Positions 33,263 to 45,330 of a DNA stretch of 64,000 bases are shown here, piece after piece; the first letter of the stretch is position 1; each line of letters opens with the position of its first letter. The position numbers were made by a program, and so were the translations under genes. This DNA is from Cordia subcordata (Eukaryota > Streptophyta > Magnoliopsida > Boraginales > Cordiaceae), in assembly GCA_028554755.1 (NCBI GenBank), contig JAPTOF010000014.1, positions 8,866,001 through 8,930,000 on the forward strand. The letters run 5' to 3'. Under the pieces are notes generated by a model, which was not told where the DNA came from, made no database searches, and worked only from the letters and a program-made list of their open reading frames with translations.

Positions 33263-35315
33263 TTAATAATAACGACCACGACAACAACAACAACAATAAT
33301 AATAATATAATGATGATGATGGTATATAAGATTGTATCTTATAAGAGTTTGGAGGCCTTAAAATAATTAGTTCACATAGTAATTAAGCCTTTGAATGTGT
33401 CATTATCAATTTGCAAATCAAAAATAAGTTTAAAAGTTAAAAAATTTGATACCACGGGATAATTCAGAACCAAAGACTATCATGATATTTTAATTGATAA
33501 CAAGGACAACTCAAAAGAGACATAATTATAGGTAAAATTAGAATGTACCGTTATTAATGTATAAATAGAAAATGAGTTTAGAAGTTAAAAATACTTATTT
33601 GGTCCAGAGGATTGTATCGAACCAAAGGAGGATTGTTTAGAACCAAAGGTTAACATTAATCCTGTAATTTAACACCCTTTAAAGACTTTTATTATATGGA
33701 CACAGACAAAGAGAAATGTATTATACGTAAAATTGTAAAAACACACACACACACACAAACATATGCACATGTTTATGTATAATATGTATTTATCTTGTCT
33801 ATCTACATTAAACTTTGGAGGCCTTTGGATGTACCACTATCAATGTGCAAATTAAGAAATAAATCTAAAAGTTCCAAAGATTTGGTGCCATGAGACAGTT
33901 TAAAATTAAAGGTTACCATCATCTATATTTATCTATCAATTTATGTATCTATCTAATAACTCAAACTCAACACTCATAAAAAAATTGTTATTTGAATTTT
34001 TCAATTACATATATAAAAAAGAAATTCAAATTTAGAGTAAGAATTAAAACTTAGAATTCTCAAATAAGAATTTGCTTTAATTTTAGAATGTAATTATAAT
34101 TTGGAATCTTTTAGAAGAAGACTACCTAATAAAAATTTGACCTATATATGTAAAACACAGATTTGAAAATAGCTAGTATAATATATTCTCTCCTACAACA
34201 AAAGAGAAAATGACTTGTTATTTACTTATTATTGATATATTATTCTAACTATAATTTTTATTCAAATACGTAATTAAATCTTTATACCAATAATAAAGTC
34301 TTGGTTCCACCCTTATTTAAAAATGACCTATTTTCGTTCCCGTTATTTTTGACGCATTGTTTTTTACATTAAGAAAAGAATATTATTTCACCTTTGATAT
34401 TTAACGCGCTGGATTGTCAGACATGCATGTGCAGGAACGAGCATACCAAAATTGACATTGGAGCTGTCCCATATTTATTGCTCATCATTTCTAACACATT
34501 ATCAATCTTATGTACAAACAGAGGTTTTCTTTTACCATGTACATAATAAATACAATGACAATAACGAGACTTAAATTTGATATTTCTTTTAGTTTATAAT
34601 AAAACCCTACTATACTATTAAGCGATCATTTGATATAAAAATTTAAAGTGTTCGAAAGCTGCCGTATATTAATTAGTTTGACATTTTTGACAATCATAAA
34701 AAATGGAACAATGACGACCATTTTGATAATTTCATTGCAAAAGCACATGGAAGCTCTCGAATGTGTAAAACACAGAAGACGTTTTTGTCAAAGTTGTCAA
34801 GTTGTTTACGACCACTAAGTATAGCTAGATAGGACTTGTGGTTGTATGGTGTTTGGAGTGTACGGTAAAATTTACCATCGGGAGGTCCTATATACATATG
34901 TCCACCGAATAAACATGCAAAAAATGTGTGCCAAAATCCTAACGGAAACGTAGTGCAAATATCCCCTAAAACCATTAATGTATACAAATAGAGACAACCA
35001 TTGAATATAGCTGGATTGGACCATTTGGGCACTGCAATTATTTTAAGATTAATACATACATCCCCCACCTAAAACATAAGGTGAGCTTAAAAAGAAAAGA
35101 AAACGTGAAAGAAGATGTTTTTGTCAAGGTAATTGTGTAATGCCCCCGTTCCTCCCCTTGCCACCTTGGTCATAGCTCTGCCCCACTGAGATTAGAACAA
35201 GCCAAGAAATTGCATGCACTTTCTCCTATAAATGCATGGTGAAGCCAAGATCGAAAACGCAGAGGAAACAAGTTGGTATAGAAGTTAGAATCTAGCATTA
35301 CTTCAAACAAACAAC
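33263..35315. repeat. Diverged short repeats and lectin-gene upstream region
   Basis: No gene. Three diverged units containing an AAATAAGTTTAAAAGTT-like block and an AACCAAAG or AAATTAAAGGTTA block lie near 33.36-33.47, 33.54-33.65 and 33.83-33.93 kb; the last is also found at 59.66-59.74 kb. A CA microsatellite lies near 33740-33756. 34847-35040 is a single copy of the unit that is tandemly repeated at 39.19-39.78 kb. 35050-35315 is the probable promoter and leader of the lectin gene. Confidence 0.5.
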
Positions 35316-36533
35316 ATGGCTCAGTGGATACCAGCAAGAGAGCTTCAAATTTTGCATGGAGATGACCCAAATCATTGGACTTGGGAATTCCAACCTCTTA
35401 TTAGGTAATCTGTTTCCTACTTTACAAGATGATATGTTGGAACCTTTTTAAAATAGATAATATTTTAGAATAATTGTCTTTGAGCATATACATATGAAAA
35501 GATGCCTATTCAATGAACAGGTGTCTATTTAGTGTAAGTTTGTACTGTTTCATAAAATGTGTTTCTTTGTCTATAAAGGTATCTATTAATGGAAAGGTGT
35601 CTTTTTATATGAAAGTACATATTCATCTAGAAAAGTACCTTATTTATTGAAAAGACATAACTACTTAGTAGAAAGGTGTCTATTCACTTGGAAAGACATG
35701 ACTATTTGAATATGCAAGCAAGTCTATATAGAGGGGTTTGCACCGCAGGAAAAACAACCTTATGAATCCTTCATGTTATGCTCTTTTCACACATTTTTGA
35801 AAATACACAATCTTTCAAGGCTAATTTTTGTCAAGTGCAAGACAAAGATTAGCATAACTTCATTGTATCTTAAAGAAATTTTGCAATAACTCTGTTGCAT
35901 GGTTGGTGCGAAATATTCTTTAGGAAAGTGGCATTATTACACGCCTTGAAGTCAAGAATTACCATTATCATATTTCATCACATATTTCAAAAACCCAATT
36001 TTCTAACAAGATATGTATATTTTTTTCTTTCTTCTTTTTTTTTATATGGATAAGTAAGCGATTTCATACTAGAAAAAAAAAGTGTTACATATATATATAC
36101 ATGTAATATTCTTGCATAATAATGTCCATGTTGATTATGTTTTGTGTGCAGAGACTCGGTGGCAAAGCTTGTGAACGACACTGTGGTGGAGATTGTGGGG
36201 AAGATAGACCCTACCACGACATCGTCCGAATTTGGTGCATTCTTGGTGTTCAAGCTCACAGAGAATCCCAAAAACATCGACCAAGTGTACGGTTATGTTG
36301 GACCGGCCGGGACCCCTAATAAGGGCCAAATTGTTTCCCTCGCTAATGCGTCTGTCCGCCCCGATGGATGGTTTGAAGTTAAGCTTGGAGAACATGTTTC
36401 TGCCAATATTCCAAAAGCTGGGGTGGGTGAGCCGGGTCAGCTTCAAGCACAAGTGTTTGGGATAGATGGTGTGACACCCAAATCTGGCCTCATTGTGAGG
36501 GCTATTCAAATTAGTCCACTGGTTCACAAGTGA
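35316..36533 (+). CDS. Phloem protein 2 (PP2)-like lectin
   Basis: Two exons, 35316-35404 and 36152-36533, join in phase (an AG|A arginine codon spans the junction) across a GT-AG intron to give 156 residues, a single PP2/Nictaba-type domain without an F-box. The N-terminal segment WIPARELQILHGDDPNHWTW, then VVEIVGKI, FGAFLVFKL and the C-terminal GLIVRAIQI follow the PP2-A pattern. Such proteins are cytosolic carbohydrate-binding lectins, often found in phloem or induced by stress; ligand and tissue cannot be read from sequence. There is no signal peptide. The ATG at 35316 is the first in the exon and fits the family N-terminus. The intron holds a 574-bp solo LTR that is absent from the pseudogene at 59 kb. 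Confidence 0.88.
35430..36013. mobile_element. Solo LTR in the lectin intron
   Basis: 35435-36008 begins TGTTGGAA and ends TTCTAACA, matching TG...CA inverted LTR tips. Flanking 5-mers TGATA and AGATA agree at 4 of 5. It contains TCTATATAGAGG (TATA-like) and a block shared with the solo LTR at 17.7-18.2 kb. The related intron of the pseudogene at 59.14-59.31 kb is only about 180 bp and continues directly across this site. Confidence 0.8.
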
Positions 36534-36664
36534 AGATGACCGTGTTGCAAAAATAAATCTGACTGTTTGGTGTTAAATGTATCACCTATGATTATGATAT
36601 ATAGATTTATATCTATCTCTATGTATGTGTGCTTGTAAGTGTATCCAATAAAAACAGTCAGAAT

Positions 36665-38330
36665 AAATAACAGTCAGAATAAATAAGTTCTTTTGAGAAA
36701 TTTAAGTCTTCTGTTGTAATTAATTTGTTCTCACCCTTAGTCTTTCATCTTTGTTTTTTTTTTTTTTGAAAATATTCTTTCATTTTATATATTGATAATT
36801 GAAACTTTTCATTTCATACCCAAAAAGGGGAAAAAAGAAGAAGAAAAGATTGTAATGTTTTTTATGTAAATATTAAGCTCTTTTATAGCATCAAAGCATT
36901 TAGATAATTTGAAATTTTACTACCAAAAAATACAACGAAACCGTCGGAGTATATATCATCTTGGAACACTTTACAGATGGTTTGAAGTTCGAACCTCTTG
37001 CTATATTTAACTGATCTGTAGTCGTATCATCCGCTATTCAAGCTAAGTATCTATCCATTAATTATGTCAAATTACAATATATCTACATAATTAAATAAAT
37101 TGTCGCATATATCAGCAAACTACCGTTTATATGCATTGTTCATTATTATTATTTTTTTTAAAAAAAATTGGACTCTCATATGCAACGATTCTATTTACTA
37201 CTATTTACTACTAATGGTTATGTATAATCATAAATCAAAATCACGGAGTATAATAATATTTAGGAGTGTATCAGCCAAACCTATGCTACACCCAATTATT
37301 AGCAAGTTATTTAACTACAGATGCCATAAAAAGATGGTCAGGAAAAGTTATTAATTAAAATCTCAAGAATGGGCCTTTTCTTTTTTTTGGTTGTTGTTGT
37401 TGTTGCTGTCGTCAACTGGCTTACATTGCAAAAAAAAAAAAAAAAATGGGATACAAAATCAGCCTTCCCCAGTCAGCTGGCTATCTTTAAAAAGCAATTG
37501 AGCAAAGATGGTCTGCGACGTCACCGGGAAGATTGCCAAGTCGAAAACTTCGAGCCGATCTTCGTACGCATCGAAACCGAATAAGTTCTAAAAATTTAAT
37601 AAGATTTTTAGGCGTCGATCGTCTCAGTCCTACTTAAAATAAAACTCCAACAAGATAAACATTCGACACACATCTTAGCGAAGAGTTGGCCTCGTAATTA
37701 TGGTTCCTAATTCCTGGTTGTATGTGAATAAATGTGTTATGAAATTAGTTCTAGAACTAGTTTTTGATCCTGTTGAAGCACAGGATTCATTATAAATTTT
37801 TAGTATCAGAGTTTATTGCTAATAATATTTTATATTATATTATATTTTAATCAATTAATTGTATTCCAAATGATATTTTTATTGCAATTGAAGAAAAAAC
37901 TCATGTAAACATGATGGTCAACAAGTAACACACTTTTAAATATTTTGATCGTGATTAAAGAAAAAACTCATGTGAACACCTTGACTAATAAGTGACATAC
38001 TCTTTGGAAGTTAATTAGATTTTAATATTTTATAAATATATTTAGATTCACTTTCATCATTTCAAATTGATGTTAGTTTTTTATATTTTATAAATTTATT
38101 CAAATTATATGACATAATAAATAAATTTAATTTGAACAATTTTAAAATATATAATTTTGCATAATATTCTTGAGTAAAGGTTATTTTGTGATGGAAGGAA
38201 AAGAGGAAACAAGTTATAGGCATTCATGGTGCATTTAAGGTAGAGAAGGAAATAACAGGACTCGTGGCACAATTCAATTGGTCAAAAAATAAAAGAAAAA
38301 GAACTTGGTAAAACTGATTTTGTCCATCCG
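36665..38330. repeat. Duplicated block Z, proximal copy
   Basis: Colinear with 47515-48336 plus 51840-52800. Shared landmarks include GTCTTCTGTTGT-like sequence near 36705, AGGAGTGTATCAGCCAAACC near 37261, GTCAACTGGCTTAC near 37410 and AACATGATGGTCAACAAG near 37907. No gene is recognisable. It contains the uninterrupted GTT-repeat site where the distal copy received the Mutator element. Confidence 0.85.
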
Positions 38331-39187
38331 TGGAGTAGGCCGAAGGCCGAACCACGTTACAGCTATTGTGTCCTTCGTGTTTTACATCTTTCTCTATTTT
38401 ATTTTATTTTATTTTTTTGTTCCAAACACCCCAAATTCCCAACAATGTTTATATAGAAAAGTATGATTTGTTTTGAATTTTTATAAAATCCTTATAATAA
38501 GATGTTTTATATCTTATAAAATAAAAAAAGAGATAATAAAAATCAATTCAGGTATTGTACACCCATAGCATCATACAATGTGCTAGTACTATGCACTACA
38601 TAGTGCTTGAACAGTACACATATTCATAATTTTTATACTATACGTTCACAATTTTTAATTATTTACTGATTTCATATTATTATATGTTCATAATTTTAAT
38701 ATTTTGTATTCAAAATTTTTAATTGTTTACAATTTTTATACGATATGTTCATAAGTTTAATTATTCACTACTCTTATATTATATATTCAAAGACTTTATA
38801 TTATACATTCACACTAATAAATAAAATGTTTACAACCTGTGATTGACACATCCACACCCATGAACAATATGTGTATAGCTGTAAGCAATACATTCACAAG
38901 TCACAACCATGAATAAAACATTCACAGGTGTGAAAGACATGTCCACAACGTGTTTATCAATTATAAACGCTATGTATATATACTGTATATGCAAACAGGA
39001 ATACACATAAACAAATCTGTTAGGAGAGAGAGGAAGAGAGAGCGGAGCACAATGATGGTAACCGAAGCGTGAGGATGATGGTAGTCATTGATTGTGAGAT
39101 TTTGTATATATTTTATGTACGAGAGCTTATGCGTGTTGTTCACACGAAAGATAGTGTATAATGCTAAGTTTGTATATGATGTGGGAA
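38331..39187. other. No gene seen
   Basis: AT-rich DNA between the duplicated block and the tandem array, with loose repeats of TTCATAATTTTTATA and CATTCACA-type words. No coding signal. Confidence 0.55.
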
Positions 39188-39782
39188 GTGTACGATAAAA
39201 TTTGCCATTGGGATGTTCTTATATAACTACATGCCAAATTGTTGTTCATATGGAAAAAATATGTGCCAAAATCCTAATGGGTATGTTTTGCAAATATTCT
39301 CTGAAACCATTGACGTAGATGGACACAACCATTAAATATAACTAGATATGACCATTTTTAGGTGTATGGTGTGAGGAGTGTACGGTAAAATTTGCCATCG
39401 AGATGATCCTATCTAACTATATTTCAAATTGTTGTTCATATGCGAAAAATATGTGCCAAAACCCTGACGAGTATGTAGTACAAATATTCTCTAAAAACAT
39501 TGTCGTCTATAAATAGACACAACCATTAAATTATAGCTAGATAAGACCATTAATGGGTGTATAGCGAAATTTTCCATCAGGATGGTCCTATCTAACTACA
39601 TGCCAAATTGTTGCTTGTATGCCAAAAATATGTGCCAAAATATTGACGGGTATGTAGAACAAATATTCCCTAAGGCCATTAACATCTACAAGTAATGGAT
39701 ACCACCATTAATTATAGCTAGATAGGACCATTCGTGGGTGTACGGTAAAAATTTGCTATTGGGATGGTCCTATATATACACT
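39188..39782. repeat. Tandem array, about 3.2 units of 179-190 bp
   Basis: Units start at GTGTACGRTAAAATTTGCC-like sequence near 39188, 39378, 39557 and 39738. Each contains AAATTGTTG(T/C)TYRTATG, AAATATGTGCCAAAA and GACCATT blocks. The fourth unit is partial. A single dispersed copy lies at 34847-35040. The array ends about 50 bp before the start of the duplicated PP2A segment at 39.83 kb. Confidence 0.85.
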
Positions 39783-39829
39783 CCGCAAATAAAAAAAAAT
39801 AAAAAAAAAGGTTAGAAAGAACATTATGA

Positions 39830-41655
39830 TCTGGGATTTGGAACTGCAGGCATTTTAAGAAATTGAAATTAGAAAGACCAGTATGTTCGTGGTTGTGACT
39901 AATGAGAGGTGGCCACTGGCCACAGAGTAGCTCTAAAAAAGTCTGCGAATAAGTCTTATTTTAATTTCACAATCTTTGGCAACGGAGGAGAAGAAATGGC
40001 TATGTTGTGTGTCAAATTATACTAGAAACTTATGGAAAGTTGAGAATTGTAGTAGCTGATCTACCATTTACGTTTGTGATAGATTGTTTTTGCAGGCGAT
40101 CCCCCTTGCCAAAAAGATAAATAAAAAATTAGCCACACACATAGGGATGCAACTTGCGAGTTTGATGATGTATTTAAACATCCTGCTTAGGGTGCTCAAA
40201 GAATACTAGTTTGATAATTCAGCTCTGTCTAGTTTGCTGCCATTTTCGTGTTTCTTTATTGAAAGTTGACTTCAAACTGTTAATATTAACTCAGGATTGC
40301 CTTGGATGCATATTGGAGCATTGCTAATATGCTTAAGCAAATTCTAGCAAAAATCCCTAGGAAGTCATCAAAAACAGATTCCTTAGATTCAGTTGGAAGT
40401 AATTCATGCAGCAATACTGCAAACTTGGGAAATGAAATCCAATTCACTAACAGCTGCAATGTCCTGTCAAACCGGCTGAATGTAGTGAAACGAATGTCTT
40501 CTGCAATATTTCCAGCAGGCATCACATCTGATGGGGAGTCCTTGGAGCCGCGTGTGCCCTTTAAAGATGTTTCAAATGCTGAGAAGCAGAGTTTGTTTGT
40601 GATTAAGTTGAACCTTTGCTGTTTGGTGCATGACTTCAGTGATCCAGACAAAAATTCCAAAGAGAAGGAACTTAAACGTCAGATACTATCAGAACTTGGT
40701 GAGTTTGTTGCATCAGGTTCCGCAAAATTCACTGAAGCAGCAATTGCTGCAGTATGCAAAATGTGTGCAGCAAACCTGTTCAGAGACTTTCCTCCCAAAC
40801 GTAGTTACCGTTCTACTCGCAGTGAGAGTGAAGATGAAGAACCATATTTTGATCCAGCGTGGGTCCATCTGCAGCTTGTATATGACCTTTTCCTTCAAGT
40901 TTTGAGCCAGAGCTCTCTTGATGCAAAAGTGGCTAAAAAGTATATAGATCAGTCTTTCGTATTGAGGTTACTTGACCTGTTTGATTCTGAAGACCCAAGA
41001 GAAAGAGATTGTCTAAAATCAGTTTTGCACCGGCTCTATGGTAAGTTGATGATGACCAGGCCTTTAATCAGAAAGGCAGTAAACAATATCTTTTATCGAA
41101 CAATAAAAGATATGCATAAAGTTTAGTCACTGTATTCTGGAAGTCTCTGCACCATCTATACATGGGTACATATCTTATTCTGCAATTTCATGGTTAACTA
41201 AGAGACTGAAAAACAATTTTTAGTTCATACACTAGGCGAACTGTTCATCCATTATATTTGTGATAATGAAAGAGAAGGTGACAGGCAGAAGATTGTAGGT
41301 ACTGTATCAATGGAATAAAAAAGAATCTCGAGTCTGAGATATTCATCATGATAGCCAGAATGCTTGGGGAAGTACAGAAGTGATATGAGGACACTACCCT
41401 TATGGTTTTTGTCTCTTAGATAAGCCAGTGTTTTACCTTGGAAACGCAGTCCACAATGATATTGGTTTCATGAAGCTCGAGCTTTTACATATAAGATTGG
41501 AATTGACTTAACTGATTTGGTTCTTTGGGTCTTCCTTGCACTGATCTGAAACCTAGTAAATGATAAAGTGTAAGCCTGCGTATAGTAGGGCCAGCCAATG
41601 ATATTGAACCGCTTTTGTTATAGTATATAATTATTGGTGTGATGCCTGACCTGCA
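39830..41655 (+). pseudogene. Truncated duplicate of the PP2A B' gene
   Basis: Copy of 21048-24175 with one large internal deletion. Leader and first-exon sequence run to about 41099, some 97% identical by eye to the parent. At the point equal to 22318 the sequence jumps to the parent intron (about 23632 onward). The open frame 40329-41126 keeps the first 257 residues of the B56 protein, including LHRLYGK, then ends after a few foreign residues. The C-terminal half of the fold and the second exon are gone, so a PP2A-binding product is unlikely. Substitutions are few, which suggests a recent duplication or gene conversion. Confidence 0.93.
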
Positions 41656-42954
41656 ATAGCTCACTAAAAGCATTTGAAAAATTATAACAAGAAAAGCAAG
41701 TAGAGATGCAACAACATTATAACACATTTTCTTTTAATATTATAATACATGTTATGAGCATATTAATTTTTTTTTTGTTTTCAATATTTAAATATAAATA
41801 GACAGTATCCGAGTTGCACAAATTGGAGGATTTTGTACAGTCTTTGCTCGGGTTGAGTTAAGGAATGACTTTTTTCACTTTTTCTTGAAAAGGTTGTTCT
41901 TGGAAAATGGTTGTTTCCAACTTTAAAATTCTATCCCTGACTAAAGGAAGGGAAAGAAAAAATTAGAATGGTCATATCTTTTCAGGCTATTCAAGTACGC
42001 CAAACATAGCATAAATGTAGTGGATTGAAATCTAATTGTTACCAGTCTATATATCTATATATATTATAAAAAAGAGTCCATGCTTAATTTAATTTTGGCA
42101 CATATCATTATATACTTCAATTTTTTCCTCTTAAAAAAAAGTTTCTTCCGTCAAATTCATTTCTTAAACTTATGAATTTATTTTTCAAAATATATTGAGT
42201 ATTATTTTTAGAGAAAAATTATTTCCTAAACTAATTTTTTCATCTAATGGGCATACAATTATTCTCATCAAGTTTCATGATACACACACATATACAAACA
42301 TATATTATTAGAAAAAAAAAGAGCCCATACCATTTTAAGCGTTGTCACCTGTCATCATCTCAAACAAATTTTTCCTGCCTAAAATTTTTTTAATCAAAAT
42401 AATTTTCTAATCTAATGAATTTATTTTTCAATTATATTTTATAGAGTAAAATATATAATTCAAATTATTACATAATCTTTGTCTACAAATTAGGTATTGG
42501 TAAGAAACGTCTTATTTTGAGTAAGATTGAGTGTATAGTCACATATTCAATTATTTTCTAAATTAAATTTTTGTGCATGTATAGTCAAATCACTCAAATA
42601 TAAAAATACGCAAATTCAAAAATATTTTCTTAATATAAATTTTGTCATGTGTAGTCAAATTACCTTTAAATTAATTTATAATATATATATATCTATATAT
42701 CATATCTATATTGTAATGCCATTTTTCTCATTTCATGAACTTCTTTTTCAATTTTTTTCCCTTATTTAATACCATATTGTTATTGAATATCAACTTTTTA
42801 GTCAAATTATTAATGCTAATAACATTATTTCCTCACTTAAATAGAGTATTTTTTTTGTGAAATAAAAATTATTTCCTAATCAAAATTTTTAAATCATAAT
42901 CTATATTTGTACATTATATAAACTACTGTCTATTATATTATAAATAAAATAATC
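41656..42954. other. AT-rich filler, no gene
   Basis: Low-complexity AT-rich DNA with TATA microsatellite near 42050 and 42685. It replaces the parent interval 24.2-29.2 kb in the distal copy; I found no match to that interval here. Confidence 0.5.
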
Positions 42955-44096
42955 AATACCGATATCCATGTATGGAGTTTAATTTGAATGTAACGCTAAT
43001 ATTTCATTCATGCATGATTTTTTGAAAAAGAATTCTCTTGTAAATTATTCGTTACTCTTGAGAATGAGTTAAATTCAAATAAACATCTTATAATACCACA
43101 TGCTCTAATTTTATTCTATCAATTCTTTTTCCAAAAAAAAAAAAAAAACTCCAATAAATATATTATTTCTTTTCTATTTGCTTTTTCTTTCATATCAAAT
43201 CATTTTCTAATTTGATTTTTTCAATTTAATTGTTCTAGTCAATTATGTAAAAATCTTCATAAAAAATATAATTAGTACAAAAACTTTTTACAGGAGTCAA
43301 ACTTTTTAAAATTCAAAGATATGTTTATTTTTTATTTAATTACCACCATTTTTTTTTGGGGTCAGATATATACTAGCAATACTTTTTCGATCTTGAAGCA
43401 TAAACGGTGTTAACATTAACTATCCTTCAATTTCCAATTAATTTTTGCATGACGTGCAATTTTAAGCCAACAAAAGTTAACCTAGACGGAAAAAATTCTC
43501 ATTATGCTCAATTTGAGCATGTACACTGCAATTGTAGTTAAAAAGGACAATTGTTTTAACAATAAAAAGGTTTGATATACTTATAATAAATTATAAATAA
43601 TTATAAAAGACTTTTAAAGTATAAAAAAATTTGATAGGCTTTTAATAAACTAGAGGGGTCACTTACCATTTACCCTTCCAAAATCGATAGTCTATTCTTC
43701 ATCAACAATTGATAAACACAGTGTCATCTGCCGAAGAAATCAAACCAATCACACATGAACAAAAATATTGTCGATTTGAATAATTGACTTGCGGGTGAAA
43801 ATCATTAGAGCAAACATGGTCACATCTTATTATTCGTCCTCGAATGAAAATATCTCCATGCATATTAGGGGTTACAAGGTTGGATTTGTGGCTTGGTGAC
43901 TTCCTTGAGAAATGTGTTTCTGTGGGTTAATCGAAAGCAGAGGCTATGGCAGTGCTATTTACTCCGTGTAAGACACGCAACGGATTTTTTATTTTTTTAT
44001 CTAATTTTTAATATATTGTGCAAAAATAACTTGCTTCTAGATTGGATTTTAAAAATGACCCAATCTTGTTCTGGGAACACGTATTTACTTCGTGTA

Positions 44097-44944
44097 AGAC
44101 ATGCACAGGATTTTTTATTTTTTTGACCCAATTTTTAATATACTGCGCAAAAATGACCCGCTTTTGGATTCGATTTCAAAAATGATCCAATCTCGTTCTG
44201 GGAACGCTTCGGGTGCGTTCCCAGAACTAGATCGCGTTCTGGGAGCGCGGACGCATTCCCAGAATGTGGCCACGTTCCCAGAACGCGATTGGTGTTTTTG
44301 CAACTTTTTTTTTAACATACCTTATTTTTTATGATCCGAGAATGCTTTTATTTCAGCATTATGAATATTATTTCAAGCTGGAGGCCGGTGCATTCGAAAC
44401 AAGATGGATCGCTAAAACCAAGGTGGACGACGAAGGTGTACAGTATGCGGTCAACAAGGCCACACTGCTCCAACTTGCCCCAATAATCAAAATGCGTAGC
44501 GTATAGTTGTAATCTTGTAATATTGTTATGTAATGTGTATTAGTTGTAATCTTGAATATTGTTATGTAATATATATTAATTGTAATCTAAGTAATCCTAT
44601 TTAGTTGTAATATTGTTTTGTTTACTTAGTTGTAATTTTGTAATGTTTTGTTTACAATTACAGCATAATGTTCACATGAACAGAAAGAATTAAGTGTATA
44701 ATGTCCAATTGATAATGTAGTGTCCATAATGCTGAAATAAAAGTATCCACGGATCATAAAAAACAAGGTATGTTAAAAAAAATTGCAAAAACACCAGTTG
44801 CGTTTTGGGAACGCGGCCACATTCTGGGAATGCGACTGCGTTCCCAGAACGAGATTGGATCATTTTTTAAATCTAATCCAAAAGCAGGTTATTTTTGCGC
44901 AGTATATTAAAAATTGGGTCAAAAAATAAAAAATCAGACAAGCA
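44097..44944. mobile_element. Mutator-type MITE with about 220-bp palindrome-rich TIRs
   Basis: The left arm (GGATTTTTTATTTTTTTGACC at 44108 onward to about 44350) is mirrored by 44720-44935, ending GGGTCAAAAAATAAAAAATC. AGACATGCA (44097-44105) and AGACAAGCA (44936-44944) form an 8-of-9 target duplication; the proximal block has a single AGGCACGCA at 30579-30587. The TIRs contain CGTTCTGGGAACG-type palindromes. The core (44350-44505) has an 80-codon frame of unknown origin. A partial second copy of the left tip plus flank lies just upstream (43964-44086). Confidence 0.85.
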
Positions 44945-45059
44945 GATATGTACTCAATAATACATATCACTCTATTAAAGAAGTTTGGTCTTGCTCATGA
45001 ATTTGCTGACATGTGGTCCTCAACGAGTAGTCACGTCCACCTTCAGAATTGATTGGCAC

Positions 45060-45330
45060 CAGCTATCAAATGTAATGTTGATGCTGCTTGGACTCCGGAT
45101 ACTCATCAGGCAGATCTTTCGGTTATCTTTAAGGCCATTCTGGTTCAGTTATTTCTGGCACTAGATCTTCAGGATACTTGCTCATTTGCTTAGTCCTTTG
45201 GCCCGTCTTCGGTCATCTTTAAGACTAACTGCACTGAACTTGTCCTTTCTTTATTTTTGGACTCTTCTCTACCCAGATGGAACTCTTCTGCTATTATAAC
45301 TAACATTCTGGATATGGTTGCATCTGGATC
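45060..45330 (+). pseudogene. LINE RNase H remnant, distal paralogue
   Basis: Same segment as 31.95-32.40 kb, with CNVDAAWTPDTHQ-like residues and RWNSSAIITNILDMV. It carries stops and lacks the Tourist element. The 3' end of the LINE was displaced by the hAT-like insertion and inverted (47193-47507). Confidence 0.75.

Noticed and set aside
33020..33310. 96-codon plus-strand frame
   Set aside because: Antisense to the LINE zf-RVT remnant; ends in a trinucleotide repeat giving poly-Thr.
39830..41655. Second functional PP2A B' gene
   Set aside because: The C-terminal half of the domain and the second exon are deleted.
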